A stretch of 64,000 bases of DNA from Ignavibacteria bacterium UBA2333 (GCA_002344895.1 DDUR01000034.1:115587-179586), one strand, 5' to 3'. Positions 25,318 to 34,222 are shown, counted from the first letter of the stretch. Made by a program: numbers and translations. The notes: generated from the letters alone by a model not told the origin.

Positions 25318-26844
25318 ATGCGATTATCGCTCCGCGCACGCCTGACACTTCTCTACAGTTCCCTCGTCATCTTGACGATAGCTGCCTTTGGTGCCATTGC
25401 GTGGTTTACCGTGCGGACGGAACTCTATGCCAATCTTGATGCCTCGCTAACGCGTGCCGCCGTTTCTCTCGAAGCCGTTATCCGATCACAATTACGCCAA
25501 GGAAAACGGTCGTTAACACCTCCACGGCGTGAATCTCGTCCGCCCGTATCTCCTCGTGATGCCTTCGAGTTTCTTGAACGTCGAAGTCTTCGAGATTTTG
25601 TCGGACCTGTCCCACCATTGATTGCCGATATTACCACGCAGGATCCCGTTTGGAGTGCCGTCTACGAACACATGTTACTTGATGGGAGTGCCTATCTCAT
25701 TCAAGTACGAGACGCTCGAAAGGGAATCGTTTGGAGGTCAGATAATCTAGGTGTTGACTCGCTGCCATCGTCTGACGTGTGGACGGCACAAGGTGCAGTG
25801 CTGACGGACGATCGAATGATCACGTATTACACCATTCGTGGTGTGCGGTACCGTCTGCTCGTCTACAAAGGCTCAACGGCGGAAATCGCTGCTGCGTATC
25901 CGGCGAGTGAGGTGGATGCAACGTTACGTCAGCTGTTTAGCCTCATGGTCTGGTCCTTACCGGTCACCCTGCTCATTTCTATTGTAGCAGGATACTTTCT
26001 TGCCCGACGTTCACTACGGCCAGTCGACGAAATCACAAAGTCGGCACGTACCATAACGGCGCAAAATCTGAGTCTCCGTTTGCCGGACCCACAAACGAAT
26101 GATGAACTCGCACGGTTAACGGAGACTCTGAACGACATGATTGCGCGTTTGGAAACCTCCTTCGGCAGGATCCGTCAGTTTACGGGTGATGCGTCACATG
26201 AACTCCGAACTCCGCTTGCAATCCTGATGGGAGAATTGGAGCTGGCCTTACGACGGCCCATGTCACAAGATGCCTATCGAGAGACCATAACGTCGTGTCT
26301 TGAAGAAGTTGAACGACTGAATACGGTTGTGACTGGACTACTCGAGTTATCTCGTGCAGACACTGGACATGAACAGGTTAATACACAGCCGGTGCGATTC
26401 AGTACACTCGTTGAGGATGTCTGTGATGATATGGTCATTCTCGCAGATCGTCATCACATTACGATTGAGTCCGACATAGAACCAGGTATCATCGTTCCGG
26501 GCGACAAAGTACGACTACATCAAGCTGTGTTAAACGTCGTTGAGAATGCCGTCAAGTACACAGAACACGGAGGAATGGTTCGTGTTGACCTAATGGCGCG
26601 AGATGGAAGCGCGATGCTGACGGTTACCGATACAGGAATTGGAATCCCCGCAGATATGCTGCCTAAGATCTTTGATCGGTTTTTCCGTGTTGATCAATCT
26701 CGTTCGAGCGATGTTCATGGAACTGGCCTCGGACTATCCATCGTAAAGTGGATCATCGATATGCATAATGGCACAATTAGTGTGGATAGTGCCGTCGGAA
26801 AGGGGACTACGTTCAGTATTGTCCTACCCCTCACCTCGGTCTGA
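25318..26844 (+). CDS. sensor histidine kinase
   Basis: 508 residues. TM1 at about 8-30, an extracytoplasmic domain of about 170 residues, TM2 near 210-232, a HAMP linker (RRSLRPVDEITKSARTI), and a HisKA dimerisation domain with His294 in GDASHELRTPLAIL. The catalytic ATPase domain shows NVVENAVKYTEHGG (N box), TDTGIGIP (G1), FDRFFRVDQS (F box) and GTGLGLSIVKWI (G2). The organisation is that of CusS/OmpR-partner kinases; the signal is unknown. No response regulator is adjacent, which is unusual for this class. The mRNA is probably leaderless. It diverges from murI and is followed closely by ileS. Confidence 0.93.
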   Translation: MRLSLRARLTLLYSSLVILTIAAFGAIAWFTVRTELYANLDASLTRAAVSLEAVIRSQLRQGKRSLTPPRRESRPPVSPRDAFEFLERRSLRDFVGPVPPLIADITTQDPVWSAVYEHMLLDGSAYLIQVRDARKGIVWRSDNLGVDSLPSSDVWTAQGAVLTDDRMITYYTIRGVRYRLLVYKGSTAEIAAAYPASEVDATLRQLFSLMVWSLPVTLLISIVAGYFLARRSLRPVDEITKSARTITAQNLSLRLPDPQTNDELARLTETLNDMIARLETSFGRIRQFTGDASHELRTPLAILMGELELALRRPMSQDAYRETITSCLEEVERLNTVVTGLLELSRADTGHEQVNTQPVRFSTLVEDVCDDMVILADRHHITIESDIEPGIIVPGDKVRLHQAVLNVVENAVKYTEHGGMVRVDLMARDGSAMLTVTDTGIGIPADMLPKIFDRFFRVDQSRSSDVHGTGLGLSIVKWIIDMHNGTISVDSAVGKGTTFSIVLPLTSV

Positions 26845-26858
26845 TACCATTGTCTCCG

Positions 26859-26867
26859 TACTTTTGT
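26859..26867 (+). promoter_or_regulatory. -7 promoter element of ileS
   Basis: TACTTTTGT, six bases before the ATG at 26874. It supports this ATG over the TTG at 26850, which lies upstream of the promoter. Confidence 0.62.
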
Positions 26868-26873
26868 AGAAAC

Positions 26874-29800
26874 ATGGAATCACCATCTCGACCTACGACA
26901 TTCGGCAAGCTGCCGGATGACTTCTCTTACGCTGCGCATGAACTCCGCATTCTCGACTATTGGTCGACGAGTGGTGTCATTGACCGCGTTATCACTTCGG
27001 ATGATAACAAACCCAGCTTCACATTTTATGAAGGGCCGCCAACCGTTAACGGAAAGCCGGGAATTCATCATGTGCTGGCTCGAACAATCAAGGACTCCAT
27101 CTGTCGATACAAGACAATGCGTGGCTTCTCAGTTCGGCGACAGGCTGGCTGGGATACTCACGGATTGCCAGTAGAGCTGGCCGTCGAAAAAGAACTCGGT
27201 CTAACGGATAAGTCGCAGATCGAGACATTAGGCGTCGACGTCTTCAATGCAGCATGCCGGGCTATGGTCGATCGTAACATCGCGATGCCCGAAGGGTGGA
27301 GAACTCTGACGTCGCGTATGGGCTACTGGCTCGACATGGATGCTGCCTACATCACATGCTCGAATGAGTATATCGAAAGTGTGTGGTGGGCCTTAAAGAC
27401 GTTCTTCGACAAGGGCTACATTTACAAAGGTTACAAGGTTGTACCTCAATCTCCCACACTTGGTACACCCCTTTCGTCCCACGAACTGTCGCTGAACTAT
27501 AAAGACGTCCAAGATCCCAATGTTTACCTCAAACTTCGATTAACGTCGACAAAGGTGAAAGGGGCAGAAGGGGCGTCGATAATTGTCTGGACGACAACAC
27601 CTTGGACACTGTTTGCGAATGTGGCTTTGGCAGTTGGACCAGACGTGTCCTACGTTGTTGTGGATAACACACGAACCGTCGGTGAAACAACCACAACGGA
27701 GCGACTCCTCCTGGCTGAATCACGCCTCTCCATCCTCGATGGCGAGTACGTCATCGTTGAACGGTGCCTAGGTTCAGACCTTGTTGGAACTACCTATGAG
27801 CGCATCTTCGATGACGTAAGCATCGATCAGGCAACATATCCCAACGTCTTCTCCATCTTACCCGGTGAGTTTGTTACGACGGAAGACGGCTCCGGAGTTG
27901 TCCATCTTGCTCCTGCATTCGGACAAGATGACTTTGAAATGTCCAAACGATTCCACCTTCCGGTGCCTCAGCCCGTAACACCCAATGGGCGGTTTACGGA
28001 TGAGATCCGTGAGTTTGCCGGTAGAACCGTCAAGACCTTTGTGTATTCACCTGAACACAAGGAGACCGGTGCCGATCGAGACATCGTTAAGATGTTAAAG
28101 ATTGCCGGTAAGGTCTATCGCGCAAGTTTTGACTATCTCCACAGTTATCCACATTGCTGGAGAACCGACAATCCTGTTATCTACTACGCTCGTGACAGCT
28201 GGTTTATCACGTCACCAGCATATCGAACACAACTTGTAGACCTGAATAAGACCATCTCCTGGCATCCCCCGGAGATAGGTGAGGGGCGGTTTGGTAACTG
28301 GCTCGAGGACGTGAAGGAATGGTCACTCTCACGCGATCGGTATTGGGGAACACCGCTGCCAATCTGGGTGAGTGAAGATGGCTCCGACATGTTTGCCGTG
28401 GGAAGTATTGCTGAACTTCTCGAGGGTTTGTACGAGGACGATAATGGCAATCGAATACCTGTAGCAGCATCTGGAAAGGACGTCGACCTCCATCGGCCTT
28501 TTGTCGATCGAATTGTCTTTGAACGTAATGGACACACGTATCGGCGCACCAAGGAAGTCATCGACGTTTGGTTTGATAGTGGATCGATGCCATTCGCACA
28601 ATTCCACTATCCATTCGAAAACGTAGAACTCTTTGAGAAGTCATTTCCGGCAGACTTCATCGCTGAGGGAATTGACCAAACGCGCGGATGGTTTTACACA
28701 TTACACAACATCGCTACGGCGTTGTTTAACACTCCGGCCTATAAAAATGTTGTCGTGAACGATCTCGTTCTCGACAAGTCCGGACAAAAAATGTCGAAGT
28801 CGCGTGGCAACACGGTAGACCCGTTTGCTCTCTTTGACAAGTACGGCGCTGATGCAATACGATGGTATCTCATGACATCGTCGCCAGTGTGGAAAACCAA
28901 GAACTTCAACGAAGACGATATCGCGAAAACCGTCATCGCAGATTTTTTCCGATCGTACGTGAACACGTACGAGTTCTTTGCGCTGTATGCTGGTGTTGAC
29001 GGTTATACCGGTGCTGAGCCTAGTATTCCTGCGGCTGAACGGCCAGAGATCGATCGCTGGATTCTGTCGAGACTCAACTCTGTTCTATCCGAATACACAA
29101 CATCAATGGATGACTACGACATCACCCGAGCATGTCGTGTTGTTCAAGACTTTGTCATCGACGACGTATCAAACTGGTACGTTCGTCGTAATCGCCGTCG
29201 GTTCTGGAAAGGTGAAATGGATGCAGATAAACTTGCTGCATTCCAGACTCTTCATACGGTGATCAAAACAGTTGCATCACTCATTGCACCCGTTGCACCA
29301 TTTCTTTCAGAAGAAATTTTCCTCAGAGTTGCAACAGATTGTGAACAATTGAGTGTTCATTGTAGTATATTGCAATCGTGTGATGCATCGTTGATTGATC
29401 ATGATCTCGAACATCGCATGATGCAAGCACAGACAATTGTCTTCCTTGCGCGTTCCTTGAGAGAAAAAGCGAAGATCAAAACGCGCCAACCACTGCGTCG
29501 AATTCTTCTACCTGTTGACGGTCCGGCAATGCGCCGGAATATTCAGAGTGTAGAAGACATTGTGATCGAAGAGATCAACGTCAAGGCAATCGAATATGTC
29601 AGCGATGACACCAACATTGTCCGACGAAGCGCAAAACCAAACTTCAAGGTCATCGGCCGGAAGTACGGTGGTAAAACGCAGAATGTGGCGCAGGCGATCA
29701 AAACATTGACGAGCGAACAGGTGCGACGCCTGGAGCAGTCATCCGTTCTTGCACTCGACATCGGTTCGGAAACGATGCAAATCGACTTCGAAGATGTTGA

Positions 29801-30140
29801 AATTGTTAGCGAGGACATTGAGGGCTGGTTAGTAGCAACCGAACATGGTTTAACGGTTGCACTTGATACAGACCTGGATGATGCACTGCTTCACGAAGGG
29901 CTTGCACGAGAGTTCGTGAGTCGACTCCAAAAGATCCGCAAGGATTCGGGGTTTGATGTGACGGACCGTATCGTAATTCGCTTCTCAGCGGATGATGAAA
30001 CGGCCGACGCCATCTCGAACATGCGGGCGTACATTGCAATGGAAACGCTGGCCGATACGCTCGAGCGGGGGGACGGTTCCTTAGGAACCGATCTCGAGAT
30101 CAACGGGCGGAACGTCAGCGTACACGTCGAGCGGACATAG
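26874..30140 (+). CDS. ileS: isoleucyl-tRNA synthetase (long, type 2)
   Basis: Charges tRNA-Ile. 1088 residues, the length of the long eukaryote-like IleS2 type as opposed to the ~930-residue E. coli type. Seen: FYEGPPTVNGKPGIHHVLA (HIGH region), IVWTTTPWTLFANVALAVG opening the editing domain, FVTTEDGSGVVHLAPAFGQDD, IDVWFDSGSMPFAQ, IDQTRGWFYTLH and KMSKS at residues 639-643, then the anticodon-binding and C-terminal domains (LREKAKIKTRQPLRRILLP). Type 2 enzymes are commonly naturally less sensitive to mupirocin; that is family knowledge, untested here. K-G-A-E-G-A, from a dispersed element, sits in a loop just before the editing domain. Confidence 0.96.
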   Translation: MESPSRPTTFGKLPDDFSYAAHELRILDYWSTSGVIDRVITSDDNKPSFTFYEGPPTVNGKPGIHHVLARTIKDSICRYKTMRGFSVRRQAGWDTHGLPVELAVEKELGLTDKSQIETLGVDVFNAACRAMVDRNIAMPEGWRTLTSRMGYWLDMDAAYITCSNEYIESVWWALKTFFDKGYIYKGYKVVPQSPTLGTPLSSHELSLNYKDVQDPNVYLKLRLTSTKVKGAEGASIIVWTTTPWTLFANVALAVGPDVSYVVVDNTRTVGETTTTERLLLAESRLSILDGEYVIVERCLGSDLVGTTYERIFDDVSIDQATYPNVFSILPGEFVTTEDGSGVVHLAPAFGQDDFEMSKRFHLPVPQPVTPNGRFTDEIREFAGRTVKTFVYSPEHKETGADRDIVKMLKIAGKVYRASFDYLHSYPHCWRTDNPVIYYARDSWFITSPAYRTQLVDLNKTISWHPPEIGEGRFGNWLEDVKEWSLSRDRYWGTPLPIWVSEDGSDMFAVGSIAELLEGLYEDDNGNRIPVAASGKDVDLHRPFVDRIVFERNGHTYRRTKEVIDVWFDSGSMPFAQFHYPFENVELFEKSFPADFIAEGIDQTRGWFYTLHNIATALFNTPAYKNVVVNDLVLDKSGQKMSKSRGNTVDPFALFDKYGADAIRWYLMTSSPVWKTKNFNEDDIAKTVIADFFRSYVNTYEFFALYAGVDGYTGAEPSIPAAERPEIDRWILSRLNSVLSEYTTSMDDYDITRACRVVQDFVIDDVSNWYVRRNRRRFWKGEMDADKLAAFQTLHTVIKTVASLIAPVAPFLSEEIFLRVATDCEQLSVHCSILQSCDASLIDHDLEHRMMQAQTIVFLARSLREKAKIKTRQPLRRILLPVDGPAMRRNIQSVEDIVIEEINVKAIEYVSDDTNIVRRSAKPNFKVIGRKYGGKTQNVAQAIKTLTSEQVRRLEQSSVLALDIGSETMQIDFEDVEIVSEDIEGWLVATEHGLTVALDTDLDDALLHEGLAREFVSRLQKIRKDSGFDVTDRIVIRFSADDETADAISNMRAYIAMETLADTLERGDGSLGTDLEINGRNVSVHVERT
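27558..27574 (+). repeat. dispersed G-rich 14-mer, copy in ileS
   Basis: AAAGGGGCAGAAGGGGC, consensus, sense, coding K-G-A-E-G-A in a loop of variable length in IleRS. Confidence 0.72.
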
Positions 30141-30165
30141 ACCGCAACAACGTGTGCAGAAGATG

Positions 30166-30183
30166 GTGTACCGAAGGGTACAC
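30166..30183 (+). terminator. possible weak terminator after ileS
   Basis: Arms GTGTACC and GGTACAC with a GAAG loop, followed by GCGTTTTC. The T run is short, so readthrough into the histone-like gene is possible. Confidence 0.4.
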
Positions 30184-30215
30184 GCGTTTTCATTTACTCA
30201 TTGGAGGTACGTTCT

Positions 30216-30476
30216 ATGGCAGCTGCAAAAAAAGCGGCCAAGAAAGCTGCAAAGAAGCCGGCGAAAAAAGCCGCGAAGAAGGCAGCAGCAAAGAAGACGG
30301 CTAAGAAAGCCGTAAAGCGCGTCGCAAAGAAAGCGGCCGCTAAGCGTCCGGCAAAGAAGGCAGCCAAGAAGGCAGCCCCGAAGGCCGCTCGCAAGCCTGC
30401 GAAGAAGGCAGCCAAGAAGGCCGCCAAGAAAGCCGCTAAGAAGGCCGCTCCCGCTGCAAAAAAAAAAGCAGCGTAA
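30216..30476 (+). CDS. histone H1-like Lys/Ala-rich protein
   Basis: 86 residues built almost wholly from A-A-K-K-type repeats, as in bacterial H1-like/Hc1-type nucleoid proteins and the C-terminal tails of eukaryotic H1; presumably binds DNA or RNA by charge. Strong ribosome site TTGGAGG before the ATG at 30216, so this is probably well translated. The ORF ends with K-K-K-A-A just after a run of ten A at 30458-30467. The reading frame of the downstream DksA-like gene is open from 30440 onward through this run, so a -1 slip would join the two proteins (see findings). TopA at 38624-41071 has a similar Lys/Ala tail. Confidence 0.8.
   Translation: MAAAKKAAKKAAKKPAKKAAKKAAAKKTAKKAVKRVAKKAAAKRPAKKAAKKAAPKAARKPAKKAAKKAAKKAAKKAAPAAKKKAA
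30458..30467 (+). other. A10 run, candidate frameshift or slippage site
   Basis: Ten consecutive A, containing the A-AAA-AAA type slippery pattern, six bases before the TAA of the histone-like ORF. In the -1 frame no stop occurs from 30440 to the DksA-like stop at 31226-31228. Confidence 0.45.
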
Positions 30477-30616
30477 AGCAGCCAACTAAGGCTTCTCGGC
30501 CCGGAACGACAACCGAAACTTCGCGGGTTCCCTCGGGTTCGCCCAAGGTCCCAACGTCGAACAAGAGTGCGGAGCACACCAGCTCCGATAAGTTCAAGTC
30601 AGCATCAAGTAGGAAC

Positions 30617-31228
30617 GTGACGACAAAGAAGTCTTCGAAGTCTTCCGGATCAGGTAATGCTGCTCCGGCGGTGAAAGCTGCCGGAGCAGCTTCTGTTTCC
30701 ACACCCGCACCGGCCCCTCGTGTGAAGGCCGTGCCGCCCCCTCCGCCCCCTCCCGCTGCTCGCAGTAACAAGCCTCAAATGCCTGTTGCTCCTAAAGCAG
30801 GGCTCAAGTATTCGGAGAAGGATCTTAACGCGTTTAAAGAGAACATCGAGCGTGCCAAGGAAGATGCCTTGGAAGAGCTTCGCATGTTAAAGGAACGCCT
30901 TGAAGATCTTACGAATAGTGAGATGGCCGAAGAGTCTGCGATCTATTCGATGCACATGGCCGAACAAGGTTCGGAAGCCGTCGAAAAAGAAAAGACGTAT
31001 GCGCAGATCACGCGTATTCAGGATTACCTACGTAAGCTCGATGAGGCGTTGTTACGCATCACGGAAAAGACGTATGGCATCTGTCGTATGTGCGGTATTC
31101 TGATAGCCAAGGAACGTCTGCTTGCAGTACCAATCACCACACTTTCGGCCTCGTACAAGATTCATCAACGTTGTCCAGAGGACGGAGTTGATAAGATTGT
31201 TGCGAAAAATCCGGATGCACTGAAGTGA
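30617..31228 (+). CDS. TraR/DksA-family zinc-finger-like protein
   Basis: 203 residues counted from the GTG at 30617 (TAGGA five bases upstream). N-terminal ~60 residues are Lys/Ser/Ala/Pro-rich and disordered (PPPPPPP, encoded in part by G/C-rich repeat sequence). A coiled-coil follows (LNAFKENIERAKEDALEELR), then the C4 region with CRMCGILIAKERLLAVP; only one further Cys (HQRCPED) is present, so the zinc site is degenerate. DksA relatives bind the RNA polymerase secondary channel. The reading frame is open upstream across 30440-30616 with Ser/Thr/Lys-rich, coding-like content, so the true protein may begin in the histone-like ORF through a -1 shift. Confidence 0.8.
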   Translation: MTTKKSSKSSGSGNAAPAVKAAGAASVSTPAPAPRVKAVPPPPPPPAARSNKPQMPVAPKAGLKYSEKDLNAFKENIERAKEDALEELRMLKERLEDLTNSEMAEESAIYSMHMAEQGSEAVEKEKTYAQITRIQDYLRKLDEALLRITEKTYGICRMCGILIAKERLLAVPITTLSASYKIHQRCPEDGVDKIVAKNPDALK

Positions 31229-31238
31229 CGGTGATGGC

Positions 31239-31838
31239 GTGAAAGATCCACGCCCAGGATCCCAACGATTTTTTCTTCTCGCTGCAGTTCTCGTTGTCCT
31301 CGATCAGGTGACGAAGGTTGCAGTAAAGGGGTTTTCGTTTGCCGGAATGTCGTGGGAAGGGATGTATCTCGGAGAGAGTTTTCCCTTGCTCGGCGATGTT
31401 GTTCGGTGCACCTTCGTTGAGAATCCAGGTATGGCCTTTGGTATTTCCTTTGGCGCTGGAAAGATCATCCTGACGTTGGCAACATTCGCCATCGTTGGTT
31501 TTCTCATTTGGTATTTACGACGCCTCGCAACAGCACATTGGTCGGTACAAACAGCAGTCGCACTAGTCCTCGGTGGTGCCGTCGGCAACCTGATTGATCG
31601 AGCCTTCTATGGAGTATTCTACGGTGAAGAGGCCCTTTTTTATGGTAAGGTTGTAGATTTTATCCAGGTCGATATTCCCGATATCACATGGTTTGGTGAA
31701 ACATATACTCACTTCCCTGTTTTTAACGTAGCGGATGCCTGTGTGTCGGTAGGTATTGTCCTGTTGATCCTGACGAGCCGAAAGCTCCCACACGACGTGC
31801 GAGAACGTCACGATGAAGCCGAACGAACAGCAGAATGA
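31239..31838 (+). CDS. lspA: lipoprotein signal peptidase (signal peptidase II)
   Basis: Inner-membrane aspartyl protease that cleaves prolipoprotein signal peptides. 199 residues from a GTG. Four hydrophobic segments; family marks are VLDQVTKVAVK, FVENPGMAFGI, GGAVGNLIDRAFYG, VVDFIQVD and FNVADACVSVGI, the last two holding the catalytic Asp pair. It follows the DksA-like gene by ten bases and overlaps the RluD-like gene by 26 bp. Its substrates include the lipoproteins in this window. Confidence 0.94.
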   Translation: MKDPRPGSQRFFLLAAVLVVLDQVTKVAVKGFSFAGMSWEGMYLGESFPLLGDVVRCTFVENPGMAFGISFGAGKIILTLATFAIVGFLIWYLRRLATAHWSVQTAVALVLGGAVGNLIDRAFYGVFYGEEALFYGKVVDFIQVDIPDITWFGETYTHFPVFNVADACVSVGIVLLILTSRKLPHDVRERHDEAERTAE

Positions 31839-32994
31839 TGACGGAGGTTCGGAGCGTGTTGAGCACGTCTACGAATTTGTCATTCCAGCACGTCAGTTCG
31901 CAGAGCGGCTAGATGCCTTCCTGACACATTCGATAATGCATGCTACACGGACGCGTGTTCAAAAGGCAATTGAACGACAGTCTGTAACCGTGAATGGTTT
32001 GCCATCCAAAGCAAACTACCGCATTAAACCAGGCGACGTGATAAAGGTTGTGGTGATGCGCCGCCCACCACTTCAGCTCATCCCTCAGCCTCTACCTCTC
32101 GAGATTTTGTTCGAGGATGATGATCTTATTGTTGTAAATAAACCGGCCGGTATGCCAACACATCCAGGTATCGGTAATAGAGATGGCACACTTGTCAACG
32201 CTATACTTTGGCATGTTGGTCATCGTGAGCCAATCGATGTATTGCGCCGACGCGAGTCCTGGGCCGACGGTGAGGGTAAGGGGGCAGAAGGGGCATCAGA
32301 CGCAGAAGATGCTGACGATATGCTGCCTGATGAGAATGGTCAGGACGATCAGCGTGATGATGACGAACTGTCTGAAGACGAGTCAGCTATCTTCGGCTCG
32401 TCGGCGATACGGCCAGGAATTGTTCATCGTCTTGACATCGATACAAGCGGCGTCATGGTAGTAGCTAAAAACTATGAGACAACCTTTGGCCTTGCCGAGC
32501 AGTTTGCCGCACGTACAACAAGTCGGCAATACGTAGCGCTGGTGTGGGGTGTCGTAGCTGATGACTTCCGATGTATTGAAGGTGACATTGGGAGAAGTCC
32601 AAAGGACCGTCGATTGATGTCAATCGTGCGTAAGGGCGGGAAGTATGCTGCAACCGAGGTGACAACGCTTGAGCGCTATCCATTTGCCTCTCTTGTTGCT
32701 TGCTCATTACGTACCGGACGAACACATCAGATTCGAGTCCACCTCTCACATCACCGCCATTCGATTATCGGTGACCCCGATTATGGAGGACGTGAGGCTG
32801 CATTAAGTGCTCTCCATACACTCTATCGACGTGAAGGTGAACGTGTTCTCAAGCTGATTCATCGTCAGGCACTACACGCACGAACTCTTGGTTTCCGGCA
32901 CCCGAAGACACGTGAGTGGCTGGAGTTTACAACTGAGTTGCCGGAGGATATGGCGGCGGCCGTCACACTACTTCGGAATCTTTCGTCCACCTAG
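31813..32994 (+). CDS. RluD-like 23S rRNA pseudouridine synthase with acidic insertion
   Basis: 393 residues. An S4 RNA-binding domain (ERLDAFLTHSIMHATRTRVQ) is followed by the catalytic domain: VVNKPAGMPTHPGIGN, HRLDIDTSGVMVVAKN with catalytic Asp208, and LRTGRTHQIRVHLSH. Between the first two motifs is an acidic low-complexity insert of about 60 residues (DAEDADDMLPDENGQDDQ and more) that normal RluD lacks; its first residues, K-G-A-E-G-A, are a dispersed-element copy. Converts specific uridines of 23S rRNA to pseudouridine; exact site specificity is uncertain. Overlaps the convergent mtgA by 27 bp. Confidence 0.9.
   Translation: MKPNEQQNDDGGSERVEHVYEFVIPARQFAERLDAFLTHSIMHATRTRVQKAIERQSVTVNGLPSKANYRIKPGDVIKVVVMRRPPLQLIPQPLPLEILFEDDDLIVVNKPAGMPTHPGIGNRDGTLVNAILWHVGHREPIDVLRRRESWADGEGKGAEGASDAEDADDMLPDENGQDDQRDDDELSEDESAIFGSSAIRPGIVHRLDIDTSGVMVVAKNYETTFGLAEQFAARTTSRQYVALVWGVVADDFRCIEGDIGRSPKDRRLMSIVRKGGKYAATEVTTLERYPFASLVACSLRTGRTHQIRVHLSHHRHSIIGDPDYGGREAALSALHTLYRREGERVLKLIHRQALHARTLGFRHPKTREWLEFTTELPEDMAAAVTLLRNLSST
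32278..32294 (+). repeat. dispersed G-rich 14-mer, copy in rluD-like gene
   Basis: AAGGGGGCAGAAGGGGC, sense, coding K-G-A-E-G-A at the edge of a lineage-specific acidic insertion. Confidence 0.72.
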
Positions 32995-33657
32995 TCCTGC
33001 GGCAATGGTTGATGCTCGCCGTCGTACGTACGGTGATGGTTGTGCCGCAGAAAAACGCCGTGGATTTGGGACAACAGCAGCCAATAGAGCAGCTTCACGA
33101 CGTGTTAATTCCTTGGCTGATTTCTGAAAGTATGTTTGCGCCGCAGACTCGATACCATAGATGCCGTCACCCCATTCTATCATGTTGACGTAGACTTCGA
33201 GAATGCGCTTTTTACCCCAAAGTACTTCGATCATGTAGGTGAAAACAACCTCTGCGGCCTTGCGCACCATCGTGCGAAAAGGAAGCAGGAATACATTCTT
33301 CGCTGTTTGCATCGTGATCGTACTCGCTCCGAGTGGGAGTTTGCCGCGACGAACGCGTGAAACGTTTACTTTTTTTGCCCGCTCAACGGATTGCCAGTCA
33401 ACACCACCGTGGCTTAAAAACTTTTTATCCTCGCTTGTTATCAGTGCCCGAAAAACGTCCGGCGATATCTCATCGTACGACACCCACCGATGATTAACCG
33501 TGAAGGAATGTCCTGTAAACGGAGCGTTTACAAGACGATAGATCATGAGCGGCGTAATGGCTGGTGGGACGATCCGGAACAGCGCAACAACGAGAATCAT
33601 GCCGATTGGTACGGCAACAAGAGTTCGGCCGACCCAGACAAGTATGTCACGAACCAT
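32968..33657 (-). CDS. mtgA: monofunctional biosynthetic peptidoglycan transglycosylase
   Basis: Polymerises lipid II glycan strands at the inner membrane. 229 residues: an N-terminal membrane helix (LVAVPIGMILVVALF) and a GT51 domain with ITSEDKKFLSHGGVDW (catalytic Glu76), RGKLPLGASTITMQTAKNVF, KKRILEVYVNMIEWGDGIYG and LTRREAALLAAVVPNPRRFS. No transpeptidase domain. The 3' end overlaps the RluD-like gene on the opposite strand. Confidence 0.94.
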   Translation of the reverse strand: MVRDILVWVGRTLVAVPIGMILVVALFRIVPPAITPLMIYRLVNAPFTGHSFTVNHRWVSYDEISPDVFRALITSEDKKFLSHGGVDWQSVERAKKVNVSRVRRGKLPLGASTITMQTAKNVFLLPFRTMVRKAAEVVFTYMIEVLWGKKRILEVYVNMIEWGDGIYGIESAAQTYFQKSAKELTRREAALLAAVVPNPRRFSAAQPSPYVRRRASTIAAGLGGRKIPK

Positions 33658-33687
33658 AGGTGTGCTCGCTGTTTGCTTTACGTTCGT

Positions 33688-33696
33688 TAAGTTTGT
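33688..33696 (+). promoter_or_regulatory. -7 promoter element of Lrp-type gene
   Basis: TAAGTTTGT, 25 bases before the ATG at 33722. Confidence 0.5.
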
Positions 33697-33721
33697 GGCC
33701 GTTGAACATTACGATCGTAAA

Positions 33722-34168
33722 ATGAAAGACCTCGACCGACAAATCCTCACCCTGCTTCAGGACGATGCTCGCCTGAGTTTGAGTGAGATCGCCGAACGTG
33801 TAGGATCGTCTGTTCCAACCGTGAGTGATCATGTGAAGAGAATGGAAGAGGCCGGCACCATTCGTGGATATCACGCCGTTGTTGACGCTGTGATATGTGG
33901 GCTTGATGTTGCAGCCTTCTTATTCGTTGACATCGAATCGAGTGCGAATTACGACTCGTTCCGTCGCCAGTGTCGCGCCCGAAAAGAGATACTTGAATGC
34001 CATGCCATTACTGGAACGGCCTCACATCTACTCAAGGTGCGCGTCAAAAATACATCGGCTTTAGAGCAATTGCTCTCTGCCGTCCAGCAATGGAAAGGTG
34101 TTACGCGAACGCAGACAAGTGTCGTCTTGAGTACGCACAAGGAAACGCCGATCATTTCGCTTGACTAA
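33722..34168 (+). CDS. Lrp/AsnC-family transcriptional regulator
   Basis: 148 residues from the ATG at 33722. N-terminal winged HTH (LDRQILTLLQDDARLSLSEI, then VGSSVPTVSDHVKRMEEAG) and C-terminal ligand-binding RAM domain (LDVAAFLFVDIES, ECHAITGTASHLLKVRVKN). The ORF is open upstream to 33545, but that part overlaps the start of mtgA and lacks homology. Glutamine synthetase begins 54 bases downstream in the same direction, so this regulator may control nitrogen assimilation in response to an amino acid; that is inference from position. Confidence 0.9.
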   Translation: MKDLDRQILTLLQDDARLSLSEIAERVGSSVPTVSDHVKRMEEAGTIRGYHAVVDAVICGLDVAAFLFVDIESSANYDSFRRQCRARKEILECHAITGTASHLLKVRVKNTSALEQLLSAVQQWKGVTRTQTSVVLSTHKETPIISLD

Positions 34169-34222
34169 AGCCACTTCATAACAACACTGCAACCCAACCA
34201 ACTCAACCCAGCGGAGCCGACA

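Noticed and set aside
26850..26873. TTG start giving a longer IleRS
   Set aside because: The promoter element at 26859-26867 lies downstream of it, and the extra residues have no family match.
30733..30752. C-rich tract in the DksA-like gene as a copy of the element
   Set aside because: It is explained by a poly-proline stretch (seven Pro), where CCG and CCC codons force the similarity.
30436..30771. Minus-strand Gly/Ala-rich ORF over the H1-like/DksA-like junction
   Set aside because: Antisense shadow of Ala/Lys/Pro codons; its residues have no domain pattern and the plus strand is clearly coding.
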